From: Paenalicyclobacillus ferrooxydans
GTDB lineage: Bacteria > Bacillota > Bacilli > Alicyclobacillales > Alicyclobacillaceae
Reading direction: 5' to 3'
DNA length: 64,000 nt
Assembly: GCF_001399675.1 (NCBI RefSeq)
Contig: NZ_LJCO01000008.1
Coordinates: 186,001 to 250,000, forward strand
Shown here: piece by piece, positions 42,761 to 51,846 of the stretch
How the letters are laid out: each line of letters starts with the position of its first letter
Position numbering within the stretch: position 1 is the first letter of the stretch
Program-made: the position numbers and the translations under genes
Notes under the pieces: model-generated
Told to the model about the DNA's origin: nothing
Database searches by the model: none
What the model saw: the letters and a program-made list of their open reading frames with translations, nothing else

Positions 42761-44202
42761 AGGTGACGATGCCGACAGTCAAAGAGGTCTACAATTCGCT
42801 CTGGCGGCGTGAAACAAAGCCATCTGACTGGGCACAAAGATCGCTCCTCGCGATTCGCGGGATGGACAAGCAAATAGGGGCCTTCCTGACAGTAGAAGAG
42901 GATCAAGTGATGGCCAATGCGAGACGGCTTGACGATGCAAAATCCAATCATCGGATGTTTGGCGTTCCCTTCGCGCTGAAGGATAACATCTGTACCGCTG
43001 GACAAAAAACAACGGCAGCCAGTCGAATCCTTGAGAACTATATACCGCCCTACTCGGCGACAGTTTATCAACGGCTTCTGGACCAGAGTGCTGTGTTAAT
43101 GGGAAAGACGAATCTGGACGAGTTTGCGATGGGCTCATCGACGGAAAACTCCGCCTATCAGAAGACAAGAAACCCATACAATCTTGAACGGGTGCCAGGC
43201 GGGTCGAGTGGCGGTTCTGCAGCAGCGGTTGCCGCAGGCATGGTTCCGTTTGCCCTCGGTTCTGATACCGGAGGCTCGATTCGACAGCCCGCGGCGTATT
43301 GCGGCGTCGTTGGACTGAAACCTACATATGGGCGTGTCTCACGCTACGGTCTGATCGCATTTGCTTCTTCACTGGACCAAATTGGGCCGTTTACCCGCAA
43401 CGTTGAGGATGCTGCATTCGTTCTGCAGGCCATCAGCGGTCACGATCCGATGGACTCCACGTCAGCCCCGATGGACGTCGACGACTATGTCACGCATATT
43501 GGAGACAGCATCAAGGGACTGCGTGTTGGTGTTGTCACAGACGCGGCGACCGACGGGCTCCATCCCGGAGTGCAAGAGGCCGTGGACAAAGCTGTCCAGG
43601 TGTTGGCACAGGCAGGTGCGGAAGTCGTTGAAGTGTCACTGCCGCACAGTGTGTACGCCGTTGCAACCTATTATCTTGTGGCACCGGCTGAGGCCTCTTC
43701 AAACCTGGCTCGCTATGACGGTGTCCGTTATGGGCGCCGTGCGGCGGGTGAGTCTTTACTCGAGATGTACGAACGAACCAGAAGTGAAGGGTTTGGCTTG
43801 GAAGTCAAACGCCGGATCATGATTGGCACTTACGCCTTATCCTCCGGCTACTATGACGCGTATTATCTGCGTGCACAACAGATGCGTACGCTGATTCGCC
43901 GGGATTACGATGAGGCTTTTGAGCGCTGTGACGTGATAGTCACCCCGACTGCCCCGACTCCGGCTTTTCGCTTTGGAGAAAACAGTGATCCGCTCGAGAT
44001 GTACCTCAACGACCTGTACACCATTCCGGCAAACCTCGCAGGTCTGCCAGGCATCAGTGTACCGTGCGGCCTAGTGGACGGACTCCCAGTCGGAATGCAA
44101 TTGGTTGGCAAGGCATTTGACGAAAAGACCCTCCTGCAGGTGGCCCACGCCTATGAAAAGCTGCGCGGTTTCGAAATGCCGCAACCGGAGGTGACGTTGT
44201 GA
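42757..44202 (+). CDS. gatA: Glutamyl-/aspartyl-tRNA amidotransferase subunit A
   Basis: A 481-residue amidase-signature glutaminase that releases ammonia for GatB. The catalytic Lys is in [13 protein letters not shown], and the two serines are in [16 protein letters not shown] and [17 protein letters not shown] 42757 overlaps the gatC stop (ATGA), and its own stop overlaps the gatB GTG. A long TTG/ATG choice is not an issue here. Confidence 0.97.
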   Translation: MKVTMPTVKEVYNSLWRRETKPSDWAQRSLLAIRGMDKQIGAFLTVEEDQVMANARRLDDAKSNHRMFGVPFALKDNICTAGQKTTAASRILENYIPPYSATVYQRLLDQSAVLMGKTNLDEFAMGSSTENSAYQKTRNPYNLERVPGGSSGGSAAAVAAGMVPFALGSDTGGSIRQPAAYCGVVGLKPTYGRVSRYGLIAFASSLDQIGPFTRNVEDAAFVLQAISGHDPMDSTSAPMDVDDYVTHIGDSIKGLRVGVVTDAATDGLHPGVQEAVDKAVQVLAQAGAEVVEVSLPHSVYAVATYYLVAPAEASSNLARYDGVRYGRRAAGESLLEMYERTRSEGFGLEVKRRIMIGTYALSSGYYDAYYLRAQQMRTLIRRDYDEAFERCDVIVTPTAPTPAFRFGENSDPLEMYLNDLYTIPANLAGLPGISVPCGLVDGLPVGMQLVGKAFDEKTLLQVAHAYEKLRGFEMPQPEVTL

Positions 44203-45647
44203 GTACACAAGCGACGTTTGAAACGGTGATTGGTCTCGAGGTCCACGTCGAATTAAAGACAGAGACAAAGATTTTTTGCGGTTGCAAGACGACATTTGGA
44301 GCACCGCCGAACACAAATGTCTGTCCAGTCTGTTTAGGTCATCCTGGTGCACTGCCGGTGTTGAACAGACAAGCGGTCGATCTCGCTGTCAAAGCAGCAA
44401 TGGCCCTCAATTGCCACATCAATCACGACAGCAAGTTTGATCGGAAGAACTACTTTTATCCGGACCTGCCGAAGGGCTATCAGATTTCACAGTACGATAA
44501 GCCGATTGGCGAGCATGGCTTTATCGAGATCGAAGTGGGCGGGGAGACCAAGCGGATCGGCATTACACGTGTTCATCTCGAAGATGACGCTGGCAAATCG
44601 TCGCATGCTGCCGACGGCACACATACGCTGGTCGACTACAACCGCACGGGTGTACCGCTGATTGAGATTGTCTCGGAGCCGGACATTCGTTCGCCGGAGG
44701 AAGCAAGACTGTACCTCGAGGGTATCAAGGCCATCATGCAGTACTGCGACATCTCGGATGTCCGCATGGAGGAGGGGTCTTTACGTTGCGATGCCAACAT
44801 CTCCCTGCGCCCCGCGGGTCAGAAGGAATTTGGGCAAAAGACAGAGCTCAAGAACATGAACTCGTTTCGAAACGTCCAGCGTGGACTTGAGTATGAGGTC
44901 ATCCGCCAGACCGAAGTCCTGTCGTCTGGAGGAGAGGTTTCGCAGGAAACCCGCCGTTTTGACGAGGCATCGCAAACAACGGTGCTCATGCGAACCAAAG
45001 AAGAAGCGCACGACTATCGCTATTTTCCCGACCCTGACCTGGTTTGGTTGAAGATCGACTTTGCTTGGTTGGACAGGTTACGTGAAAGTCTGCCCGAGCT
45101 GCCCGCAGCAAAGCGTCGACGTTTTATCACTGAACTTGGGCTGCCGCCCTACGACGCAGGCGTTCTGACAAGCGACTTGGCACTTGCCAATTACTTTGAA
45201 GGCGTCGTGAAAGCTGGTGCAGAACCAAAACCGGCCAGTAATTGGATCATGGGCGACCTGCTTGCCTACCTGAACAGCAGCGGCCAGACCATTGCGCAGT
45301 CGCCCATCCCACCGGGCCAGCTCGCCGGATTGTTAGCCGAGGTTGCAAACCAGACGATTTCCGGAAAACAGGCGAAAGATGTCTTTCAACTGATGTGCGG
45401 GTCGGGTAAAGATGCAAAGACTGTCATCAAGGAACAGGGTCTTGAGCAAATCAGTGACGAGTCAGCGCTTTTGCCCATTATTGATGAGGTCATCGCGAAC
45501 AACGAAAAGTCCGTTGCCGACTATTTGAATGGCAAAGAGAAGGCGCTTGGTGCACTCGTTGGTCAGACTATGAAGGCGACAAAGGGCCAAGCAAACCCCG
45601 GTCTGGTAAACAAGCTCTTGATTAAGCGCCTGAAAGAGCGCTCCTGA
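44199..45647 (+). CDS. gatB: Glutamyl-/aspartyl-tRNA amidotransferase subunit B
   Basis: 482 residues. The GatB kinase/transamidase domain begins [20 protein letters not shown] with the zinc-binding cysteines in CGCKTTFG and CPVCLGHPG; the C-terminal YqeY-like tail domain ([19 protein letters not shown]) binds tRNA. GTG 44199 overlaps the gatA stop as GTGA. The gene shares its last base with the following methyltransferase start, so four genes form one unit. Confidence 0.97.
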   Translation: MSTQATFETVIGLEVHVELKTETKIFCGCKTTFGAPPNTNVCPVCLGHPGALPVLNRQAVDLAVKAAMALNCHINHDSKFDRKNYFYPDLPKGYQISQYDKPIGEHGFIEIEVGGETKRIGITRVHLEDDAGKSSHAADGTHTLVDYNRTGVPLIEIVSEPDIRSPEEARLYLEGIKAIMQYCDISDVRMEEGSLRCDANISLRPAGQKEFGQKTELKNMNSFRNVQRGLEYEVIRQTEVLSSGGEVSQETRRFDEASQTTVLMRTKEEAHDYRYFPDPDLVWLKIDFAWLDRLRESLPELPAAKRRRFITELGLPPYDAGVLTSDLALANYFEGVVKAGAEPKPASNWIMGDLLAYLNSSGQTIAQSPIPPGQLAGLLAEVANQTISGKQAKDVFQLMCGSGKDAKTVIKEQGLEQISDESALLPIIDEVIANNEKSVADYLNGKEKALGALVGQTMKATKGQANPGLVNKLLIKRLKERS

Positions 45648-47218
45648 TGGCAAAGGCATCGCATCTCGGAAGCAGGCATTCGAATCGAAATCAACGGGCA
45701 CGACGTAGACCGACGGAGGAGTCAAACCCGCTGTCGGCCTTCGTCAAAACCATCCATACGGTGGATATCGTGCGCCTTAACGACGACGGGGACGGGGTCG
45801 GTCTCATCGATGACGTGACTGTATTTGTGCGGGGGGCACTCCCCGGTGAGAACGTTCGCGTAGAGGTGACAGAGGCGCATCGCCGTCACTTAATCGCCCA
45901 GGTCGTAGAATGGCTCGGCGTTGAAGGGCACCGTTCGTCAGGAGTCGAAGTGCTGCGTTTATCAGGAATCGAAGAACAGCGTACATCTAGAGTTGAAGAG
46001 CAGCGTTCGTCCGATGAACAAGATGAGGTGTCGGGTGATGCAGTGACGAGTAACTCTCAAGACATCCTGTCACTGGATCGCGTGACACCGCTTTGCGGTG
46101 TTTTCGAGGCGTGCGGAGGATGTCAGTTGCAACATGTCTCTTATCGAGGTCAACTTCTGCATAAGAGAAGTGTCGTGGTGAACGCTCTTCAGCGGATCGG
46201 CCGCTTCAGCGAATTCGTGGTGCAACCTACCATCGGAATGGACGAGCCGTGGCGTTATCGAAACCAGATTCAGGTCCCACTCAAGTGGGATGAGGAGTCT
46301 CTCAGTCTCAGCCAAGGCTTTTTTGCCCCTGGCAGTCATACGGTCGTACAGACAAATAGTTGCGCCCTCGTGCCGGAGGTTGTCGAACAGACAATGACGC
46401 TGGTACCGAAGGCCTTAACGGAAGTCCTCGGCCCTGATGCCGCCTTCGTTCACCATCTGATTATCAGGTTTTCTGTGCATACAGGGGAACAGATGCTGAT
46501 TCTTGGTGTGAGCAGGCGCTTACGTCAGGAGCGTGAGTTGATGGACGCCTTGATGGTCGGTTCCATTGTGTCTCTCGCAATGACGGTTCAGGAGCGGTCA
46601 ACCGGGCCGGTCTGGGGTAAAACGGTGGAACACCTTGCTGGTAAGAGGGTGTTGACAGAGCGACTTGGAGACGTCGAGTTTCTCATCTCACCTCGATCAT
46701 TTTTCCAAGTCAACACCAGACAGGCTGAAGTCCTGACGAAGCTCGTTCAGGACAGGGCCGCATTGTCTGGGAACGAAACAATACTTGATGCCTATTGCGG
46801 TACGGGGACCTTCAGTCTGACTCTTGCGCGTTTTGTGAAGCAAACGGTCGGGATTGAGACGGTGGTGGCTGCAGTTCATGATGCAAGGGAAAACGCCCGG
46901 GTCAATCGGATCGACAATGCCAGATTTGAGGTTGGCGAAGTTGAGCAACTCTTGCCAGAGTGGGTGCGACACGGGCAGAAATTCGATGTCGCCGTACTTG
47001 ATCCGCCGAGAAAAGGGTGTCACCCGGATGTCTTACGTGCCTTGATAGACGCAGGCATTCCGAAAATTGTATACGTCTCGTGCAATCCATCTACACTTGC
47101 CAGGGATGTCCGTTTGCTAGCTGATGAAGGGTACCAATTGGGAGAATTTCAGCCTGTAGACATGTTTCCGCAGACGAGTCATGTGGAGTGCGTAGTGGCA
47201 GCTTTCAAAAGCTTGTAA
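45647..47218 (+). CDS. 23S rRNA (uracil-5-)-methyltransferase, RumA/RlmCD type, with repeat insert
   Basis: 523 residues. A TRAM domain (DGDGVGLIDDVTVFVRGALP), Fe-S cysteines in CGVFEACGGCQLQH, SAM site ILDAYCGTGTFSLTLA, LDPPRKGCHPDVLRAL, and catalytic Cys in VSCNPSTLARD. It methylates U to m5U in 23S rRNA. Between the TRAM domain and the cluster is an extra segment of about 60 residues, half of it four 8-residue repeats (VEEQRSSG type). The ATG overlaps the gatB stop. Which uridines are modified is not evident. Confidence 0.92.
   Translation: MAKASHLGSRHSNRNQRARRRPTEESNPLSAFVKTIHTVDIVRLNDDGDGVGLIDDVTVFVRGALPGENVRVEVTEAHRRHLIAQVVEWLGVEGHRSSGVEVLRLSGIEEQRTSRVEEQRSSDEQDEVSGDAVTSNSQDILSLDRVTPLCGVFEACGGCQLQHVSYRGQLLHKRSVVVNALQRIGRFSEFVVQPTIGMDEPWRYRNQIQVPLKWDEESLSLSQGFFAPGSHTVVQTNSCALVPEVVEQTMTLVPKALTEVLGPDAAFVHHLIIRFSVHTGEQMLILGVSRRLRQERELMDALMVGSIVSLAMTVQERSTGPVWGKTVEHLAGKRVLTERLGDVEFLISPRSFFQVNTRQAEVLTKLVQDRAALSGNETILDAYCGTGTFSLTLARFVKQTVGIETVVAAVHDARENARVNRIDNARFEVGEVEQLLPEWVRHGQKFDVAVLDPPRKGCHPDVLRALIDAGIPKIVYVSCNPSTLARDVRLLADEGYQLGEFQPVDMFPQTSHVECVVAAFKSL
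45920..46015 (+). repeat. 24-bp in-frame repeat inside the rRNA methyltransferase
   Basis: Four diverged 24-bp units (45920, 45944, 45968, 45992) encode VEGHRSSG, VEVLRLSG, IEEQRTSR and VEEQRSSD. Confidence 0.85.
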
Positions 47219-47547
47219 CCCCATAACAAACCTCCGCAATCTCGAATAATCACCTGCTCCAGAACAAATAAACACCTGCTCCAAGCGGGAAAAGAGCGTG
47301 AGGCAAAACGGAGAAATCCTGATTCCTCAAGCCTTTTCCCTGTTTTTTACCCGAACTTTATTATCCTAAGAATAAAGATTTGCCAGACTGAAAGCGGGAG
47401 AAAAGGCATGAACAGGAAATCCCTTGCAGGACACTATATTCACAAGTCATAATTGAGAACGGTGGAATGCGGGATTGAGGCGGGGAATGAAGCAAGGGAA
47501 TAATATTCCGCAACAGCTGAAGTGCAGCATTGCTAACGTAGTGCCCC

Positions 47548-47638
47548 AAACCGAGACTACAAACCGAGACTACAAACCGAGACTACAAACCGAGACTACA
47601 AACCGAGACTACAAACCGAGACTACAAACCGAGACCAG
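47548..47638. repeat. 13-bp tandem repeat (7 units)
   Basis: Six exact copies of AAACCGAGACTAC and one variant ending CCAG. The surrounding gap 47219-47708 has no convincing gene; 47280-47355 holds a weak stem followed by CTGTTTTTT that may terminate the gatCAB-methyltransferase transcript. Confidence 0.97.
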
Positions 47639-47708
47639 ACAGCTTCACCGTGTCCACGCGTCTCACCTCGGACTGGAATACACTGTTTTATTCCAAATTG
47701 GGAGGGGA

Positions 47709-47981
47709 ATGTTGTTGAACAACGAGATTGAACTGCTTGGTACGGCGTCTCGGGAGCAGCAACCAGAGGTACAGCAGTGCATATTGCCGCTCATCGTTTT
47801 ATTTTCTATTGCCGCACAGGAAAATCGCGCAACTGCTGGAGGCGCACGCAGGATGGGACGCGTCTCACCGATCTACCCGGGAATGGCCCCCGGTTTCCCA
47901 CCTGGCAGAGGTGTTCGAAGACGCGTAATGGTGCAACAGCCAGCACCTGGTTTGTATTATGGACGTCGTAGAATCTATTAG
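47709..47981 (+). CDS. Small Gly/Arg/Tyr-rich protein, possibly spore coat
   Basis: 90 residues (87-89 if TTG 47712 or 47715 is used). GGAGGGG precedes the start; the TTG codons are better spaced than the ATG. The N-terminal part (NNEIELLGTASREQQPEVQQ) is followed by a hydrophobic stretch and a Pro/Gly/Arg/Tyr-rich tail ending YYGRRRIY. I do not recognise a family. Low complexity and tyrosine content resemble coat and crust proteins, and the next genes are similar in style. Function unassigned. Confidence 0.5.
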   Translation: MLLNNEIELLGTASREQQPEVQQCILPLIVLFSIAAQENRATAGGARRMGRVSPIYPGMAPGFPPGRGVRRRVMVQQPAPGLYYGRRRIY

Positions 47982-48028
47982 GTCAAATGGCTGGTTTAGA
48001 AACCCGTATGTAGAAATGAGGAGATAGG

Positions 48029-48358
48029 TTGTCCGACAATGATGTGAACAAACCTTCACCGTTAAGGTTCCGATACGACGCTGCATATGAAAAACTTATG
48101 GATGTCATCCGAACAGCTGGGCTGAATGCCTACGACGTCATTGCGGAAGCGGTTGATGATGAACCCCCTAAAAAAGCTGTTTTAATCCGCATCCGATATG
48201 GAGATGGATTTCGGCAGACGAAAGAACAATCGTTTGATGAATCCTGCTTACGTGTCCCGTGTGCTGAGATGATTGAGTTTTTTCAGCAAGTTGCAAAGGA
48301 TTGCAATCAGACTAACATAACCGAGTATCGAGCATACATGAAAAACCCCCGTCCCTGA
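48029..48358 (+). CDS. Hypothetical protein whose end lies in a terminator
   Basis: 109 residues from TTG 48029, with GAGGAGATAGG upstream. Composition is normal for a soluble protein (FRYDAAYEKLMDVIRTAGLN, AVLIRIRYGDGFRQTKEQSF). No family is recognised. The last codons (MKNPRP, stop) are made by the left arm and loop of the following terminator hairpin, which suggests that the 3' end of the gene was replaced by or fused to the terminator. Confidence 0.6.
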   Translation: MSDNDVNKPSPLRFRYDAAYEKLMDVIRTAGLNAYDVIAEAVDDEPPKKAVLIRIRYGDGFRQTKEQSFDESCLRVPCAEMIEFFQQVAKDCNQTNITEYRAYMKNPRP

Positions 48359-48376
48359 CTGACGGGGGTTTTTCAT
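48338..48376 (+). terminator. Terminator, first of a near-identical pair
   Basis: ATGAAAAACCCCCGTC / GACGGGGGTTTTTCAT, a perfect 16-bp stem with a 7-base loop. The stop codon of the preceding gene is in the loop. A near copy lies at 49144-49182. Confidence 0.95.
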
Positions 48377-48562
48377 CAGGCTGTCGGGAAAGTGCATCAG
48401 CTGGAAACACGCAAATTTCCATTCGTTCTGAAACACGATCCGGTCTCTTTATCTTACGAGAGACGTCTTAAAATGGATTTCCGAAGAACAAACTTTCACT
48501 CTTGTTTTTTTGTGAATTTCAACAGGCCAACGGTACTCCGACGGCCGACAGGGGAGCCTCAC

Positions 48563-49143
48563 AAAGGAACTGAGTTCCTCTGTTGGGGCGAGATGGGCGT
48601 GACGGCTGGATTTAGCGGAACTGAGTTCCGCTGTAGAGACGAGATGAGCGTGACGGCTGGATTTAGCGGAACTGAGTTCCGCTGTAGAGACGAGATGAGC
48701 GTGACGGCTGGATTTAACGGAACTGAGTTCCGCTGTAGAGACGAGATGAGCGTGACGGCTGGATTTAGCGGAACTGAGTTCCTCTGTGGTAGCGAGATGA
48801 GCGTGACGGCTGGATTTAGCGGAACTGAGTTCCTCTGTGGTAGCGAGATGAGCGTGACGGCTGGATTTAGCGGAACTGAGTTCCGCTGTAGAGACGAGAT
48901 GAGCGTGACGGCTGGATTTAGCGGAACTGAGTTCCTCTGTGGGGGCGAGATGAGCGTGACGGCTGGATTTAGCGGAACTGAGTTCCTCTGTAGAGACGAG
49001 ATGAGCGTGACGGCTGGATTTAGCGGAACTGAGTTCCTCTGTGGTAGCGAGATGAGCGTGACGGCTGGATTTAGCGGAACTGAGTTCCGCTGTAGAGACG
49101 AGATGAGCATGACGGCTGGATTTAGCGGAACTGAGTTCCTCTG
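48563..49143. repeat. 51-bp tandem repeat array (11.4 units), each with a GGAACTGAGTTCC palindrome
   Basis: Eleven full units and a 20-bp partial, with no indels (exact 51-bp period). Each unit starts with (A)GCGGAACTGAGTTCC(G/T)CTGT and then holds GAGATGAGCGTGACGGCTGG. The palindrome core is unchanged in all 12 copies; variation is confined to the flank and to positions 18-26. Because 51 is a multiple of 3 and the unit lacks stops, three reading frames are open across the array; none has a convincing start or upstream coding part, so I treat it as non-coding. Bases 48377-48562 hold nothing I can name. Confidence 0.97.
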
Positions 49144-49182
49144 ATGAAAAATCCCCGTCCTTGTCTGACGGGGGTTTTTCAT
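49144..49182 (+). terminator. Terminator, second of the pair
   Basis: ATGAAAAATCCCCGTC / GACGGGGGTTTTTCAT with a 7-base loop, differing by a few bases from 48338-48376. The pair brackets the 51-bp array. Confidence 0.93.
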
Positions 49183-49303
49183 GTGTTGAGAATTCCCCGT
49201 CTAAACACACGGAAATGTGTGAATGGCAGTGGACGAACACCCTCCCAGCCTACTTGTCCCACAACATACTCTGCAGCATGTCGTCCGAAAGGAGGAGTTT
49301 CGA

Positions 49304-49438
49304 ATGTACGGTGGTGGAGCTTTCGGAGGATATACACGTTGGGCAGTTGTCTTCCTGATCATCTTCGTACTGTTCTTCCTGCTTGTTCCAGGTGCTTCTG
49401 GATACGGCGGGGGGGCGGGTGTCGGAGGAGCTTATTAA
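49304..49438 (+). CDS. YjcZ-like small membrane protein 1
   Basis: 44 residues: MYGGGAFGGYTRWAVVFLII, a hydrophobic helix ending FLLVPG, then a Gly/Tyr tail. ATG 49304 follows AAAGGAGGAGTTTCGA. It resembles the YjcZ family of short sporulation proteins (Gly/Tyr N-terminus plus one helix). It is paralogous to the products at 50072 and 61200, which share GGYTRWAVVFLIIFVLF. Likely inserted in a spore or mother-cell membrane. The next gene, like the one after the 61.2-kb copy, encodes an SH3-like/Gly-Tyr protein. Confidence 0.85.
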   Translation: MYGGGAFGGYTRWAVVFLIIFVLFFLLVPGASGYGGGAGVGGAY

Positions 49439-49567
49439 GAGATCGTTTAACCCGTGCCACATGCAAGATTCAAATGCAACATTCGCGTACACCATTCACA
49501 TGCAACATTTGCCTGAAGATTCACGTGCAACATTCATTCGAGAACGTATGACGGCCATTAACAGCAG

Positions 49568-49609
49568 CCTAAGTGACTGCCGACACCGAGCAGGGTCGGC
49601 AGGCTTGGG
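49568..49609 (+). other. Hairpin between the small-membrane-protein genes
   Basis: TGCCGAC / GTCGGCA with an outer CCTAAG/CTTGGG stem. There is no T-run. A related GTCGGCA/TGCCGAC hairpin follows the next gene at 50016-50031. Confidence 0.5.
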
Positions 49610-49651
49610 TCGAACTGCGGTGGAGGTGGTCTCGCGAAGGAGGTGGGTGTC

Positions 49652-49981
49652 GTGTGCTCAAGAGCAGAATGCCAACGTCTTGTCGGGCAATATGTCCGAT
49701 TTCAAAGTCCATATGGATACCATGAGGGAATTATTGAAAGGGTCTCTGGAAACCGGGCTGTCGTGATGTCGCCTCGCAAGTACATCCCTGTTCAGTTTGC
49801 CAGTGAGTCAATTGACAGCGATGCTGAACAACGGCTGGATCTGGCACTTGCCTGGGGCGGCTATGGACGTGGATACGGAGGCTACGGAGCTGGTTATGGC
49901 GGCGGAGGCTGGGGCTACGGTTGGGGTCGCTGGGCTGTCTCATTCCTCGTTATCTACGCTCTATGGGGACTGTTGTGGTAA
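49652..49981 (+). CDS. SH3-like / Gly-Tyr-rich / membrane-tail protein 1
   Basis: 109 residues. N-terminal 50 residues form a small beta-rich domain (LVGQYVRFQSPYGYHEGIIE, VVMSPRKYIPV), then a linker of GY(G)G repeats, then one aromatic hydrophobic helix (WGRWAVSFLVIYALWGLLW) at the very end. GTG 49652 is chosen because GAAGGAGG lies 8 bases upstream. The protein at 61420 shares the same three-part plan and the VGQ(Y/W)V.F..P(Y/W)GYH.GI core. No named family is known to me. Both copies follow a YjcZ-like gene. Confidence 0.8.
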   Translation: MCSRAECQRLVGQYVRFQSPYGYHEGIIERVSGNRAVVMSPRKYIPVQFASESIDSDAEQRLDLALAWGGYGRGYGGYGAGYGGGGWGYGWGRWAVSFLVIYALWGLLW

Positions 49982-50015
49982 GAACTCAGAGTCCCCAAAC
50001 CGGGCTTCTGTCTCT

Positions 50016-50031
50016 GTCGGCAGGTGCCGAC
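50016..50031 (+). other. Short GTCGGCA/TGCCGAC hairpin
   Basis: A compact palindrome 35 bases after the Gly-Tyr gene and 41 bases before the second YjcZ-like gene. There is no T-run; it may stabilise or process the mRNA. Confidence 0.45.
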
Positions 50032-50071
50032 GGATAGTATTGTAAATCGATTCAAGAAGGGGGGGCACAGT

Positions 50072-50194
50072 ATGTACGGTGGAACTTTTGGCGGATACAC
50101 GCGTTGGGCAGTTGTGTTCCTGATTATCTTTGTTCTGTTCATTTTGCTCGTTCCCTACGTAACCACAACATGCACAACCACCCCCGTTTATTAA
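50072..50194 (+). CDS. YjcZ-like small membrane protein 2
   Basis: 40 residues. MYGGTFGGYTRWAVVFLIIF and a helix ending ILLVPY, but the tail is Thr/Cys-rich (VTTTCTTTPVY) instead of Gly/Tyr-rich. AAGAAGGGGGGG lies 6 bases upstream. It is nearly identical to protein 1 over the first 30 residues, so it is a recent duplicate with an altered tail. It is not followed by a Gly-Tyr partner gene. Confidence 0.85.
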   Translation: MYGGTFGGYTRWAVVFLIIFVLFILLVPYVTTTCTTTPVY

Positions 50195-50383
50195 TCAAGA
50201 CTTGCGACGAGCTCCCATCCGCCTGACTTCCATCCACCTGAACATTGTGGGTGGGTGGAGGAGAGGGGGGATATCCCCCAGCCCGATTCTGGTACTTGCC
50301 TCGGAAGAATCCCCATACTCGATCAATTTCAGATAACTGGTCAGTACAGGCACGTGGTCGTTCACTCCAAGCGTTGAAGTCTT

Positions 50384-51139
50384 TTACCAGGCTTTTCTTC
50401 TAGTACGCAGACGACCGCGTAGTTGACGCCTGTTTGGCTCACGCCTGTGCTTTGGCTTCGGCTTTGGAATGGCTTCACCAGACAGATATTCGTTAATCAG
50501 ATGGGCAATCTCGCGGTGGCCCATGTTGTTTGGATGAATTGGCCGCCGAAATGGTGATGCCAGGTCCTCAAAACGGCCGTTGCGGTACCCTTCAATATAA
50601 AGGGCTTCGTTGTTTCGAAATCTCTCGTAGACATGTATCAGGCCAAACTTGTAATGTTCTGCAATCTGTCTCGTGACCTGGTTGAGTCCTTCGATAGCAT
50701 CTACGCCGAGTGGAAAATGGGGTACGGGGTTATAGATGGTGGCGAGGATGATGTGAGGAATGTTCTTTTGCTTTAGAAAGCTGCATAAGTGGTCCATGTA
50801 AACGGTGAATTCGTCAAGCTGTTTGGCAACCATTTGAGGCGAGATGGGGGCTCCTGACAGTGAGAGATACTGTCGCCTGAGAAGCCTGCGCAAGTCGTTC
50901 CCCCCAGCTATCAGAGTCAACACGTTTGCAGCCTCCCAGACCGCTGGAGGCAGAGTGTGCACTGCATTCCCAATATCTCTGCTCGTCCATCCGTTCTTCG
51001 CGATGACGAGGGTCCGGTTTGCCAGGCCCTGTTTACTGCAGAACTCCGCAACGTGGGTGGTGAAGCCCAAACTGGGGTGGGTTGCACTGTAACCCGCTGT
51101 CACGGAGTCACCGAGAGCTACGTAAAGATTGCGCTCCAT
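50384..51139 (-). CDS. SGNH/GDSL-type esterase or lipase
   Basis: 251 residues. Catalytic Ser12 in VALGDSVTAGYS, block III LIAGGNDLRR, and the His block RPIHPNNMGHREIAHLI. It has no signal peptide and is probably cytoplasmic or spore-associated. The C-terminus is strikingly basic (KPKPKHRREPNRRQLRGRLR). GDSL enzymes of this type include spore germination lipases (LipC), which would fit the neighbours; that is inference. ATG 51139 follows GGAGGGAGGATAT. Confidence 0.88.
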   Translation of the reverse strand: MERNLYVALGDSVTAGYSATHPSLGFTTHVAEFCSKQGLANRTLVIAKNGWTSRDIGNAVHTLPPAVWEAANVLTLIAGGNDLRRLLRRQYLSLSGAPISPQMVAKQLDEFTVYMDHLCSFLKQKNIPHIILATIYNPVPHFPLGVDAIEGLNQVTRQIAEHYKFGLIHVYERFRNNEALYIEGYRNGRFEDLASPFRRPIHPNNMGHREIAHLINEYLSGEAIPKPKPKHRREPNRRQLRGRLRTRRKAW

Positions 51140-51350
51140 ATCCTCCCTCCTTAATCATTCAGCAAGCCTGCTGTATACAGATGCCGACATAGACGGTATG
51201 GACTCCACAAATATCCCCTGGATACCAGCCCCTTTTGTGTACACCTGGGCCGCTTTTCAGGGACAACGCCCCATGCCAAAGAAGGCATGTCAGCATAGGC
51301 TTTGAAAAGGTAGTACACAAGGTGATCTCCTGAAAGAAAAGGTGAGGGGT

Positions 51351-51548
51351 GTGAGTAAGGTGCGGGAGTCACAACCTCTTGGTGACGGGGTGAGGGCCCC
51401 TGGCCGTACTGCGGGCACGGTTTGTGTCGTGCGCATGTCGGCACTTCGGCAGTTTCTGCAGGCTGCCTGCAATGCAGCGCACACTTGTCAGGAAACTCCC
51501 TGGGTCGTTGTTGTGGGGGGGCCTGCATTGGAGGGACAGGAAGGATAG
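51351..51548 (+). CDS. Possible small protein, unassigned
   Basis: 65 residues from GTG 51351 (or GTG 51360), with AAAGGTGAGGGG upstream. The sequence (TAGTVCVVRMSALRQFLQAA, then WVVVVGGPALEG) could be a real soluble protein, but no family is recognised. It is the only candidate in the 690-base gap between the GDSL gene and the ClC gene. Confidence 0.3.
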   Translation: MSKVRESQPLGDGVRAPGRTAGTVCVVRMSALRQFLQAACNAAHTCQETPWVVVVGGPALEGQEG

Positions 51549-51585
51549 GATTCAGTGTAAAAAGAATCTGTGGAGGTTTTGGTTC

Positions 51586-51640
51586 TGCCTAACATCTGCC
51601 TAACATCTCGCTGACATCTCCCTGACTTCTCCCCAACATC
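51586..51640. repeat. 11-bp tandem repeat (5 units)
   Basis: Five adjacent 11-bp units from TGCCTAACATC to TCCCCAACATC, upstream of the ClC promoter. Confidence 0.85.
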
Positions 51641-51758
51641 TACCGATGCGGGAAGATTGTTCGGGAGATTTTTGTGTCCGGTACATTTGCCAGGAAAACA
51701 AGTTGTCTACTTTGCAAATTCCGTCATCAGCCTCTGTTGTCTCGGATATTCCGGCAAA

Positions 51759-51789
51759 ATGACAGCTGACTCCAGATATGCACTATAAT
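51759..51789 (+). promoter_or_regulatory. Possible promoter of the ClC gene
   Basis: ATGACA (51759-51764), 19 bases, TATAAT (51784-51789), about 57 bases before the ATG. The -10 is ideal; the spacing is slightly long. Confidence 0.45.
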
Positions 51790-51846
51790 TCGTACTTTGC
51801 CCTCTTGCCGCTGTTCATCATATGATGGTGGATGGGGGTGGGGCCT

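Noticed and set aside
47475-47708. N-terminal extension of the 47709 protein through the 13-bp repeat
   Set aside because: A 13-bp unit shifts frame each copy and the translated part is repeat artefact; a good SD lies after the repeat.
48563-49143. LexA/SOS boxes in the array
   Set aside because: GGAACTGAGTTCC has GAAC and GTTC separated by 3 bases; the Bacillus LexA site needs a 4-base spacer.
48392-49240. Open frames on both strands across the 51-bp array (about 250, 263 and 207 codons) coding for repeat proteins such as GTEFRCRDEMSVTAGFS
   Set aside because: The unit is a multiple of 3 without stops, so three frames are open by construction. None has a good ribosome-binding site or a protein-like part outside the array.
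50229-50258. Terminator after the second YjcZ-like gene
   Set aside because: CCATCCACC/GGTGGGTGG can pair (with a G-T), but there is no T-run and the surroundings are GC-rich; it is too weak to list.
51151-51528. 125-codon minus-strand frame upstream of the GDSL gene
   Set aside because: There is no ribosome-binding site, and the Pro/Arg/Cys/His composition is typical of antisense GC-rich DNA.
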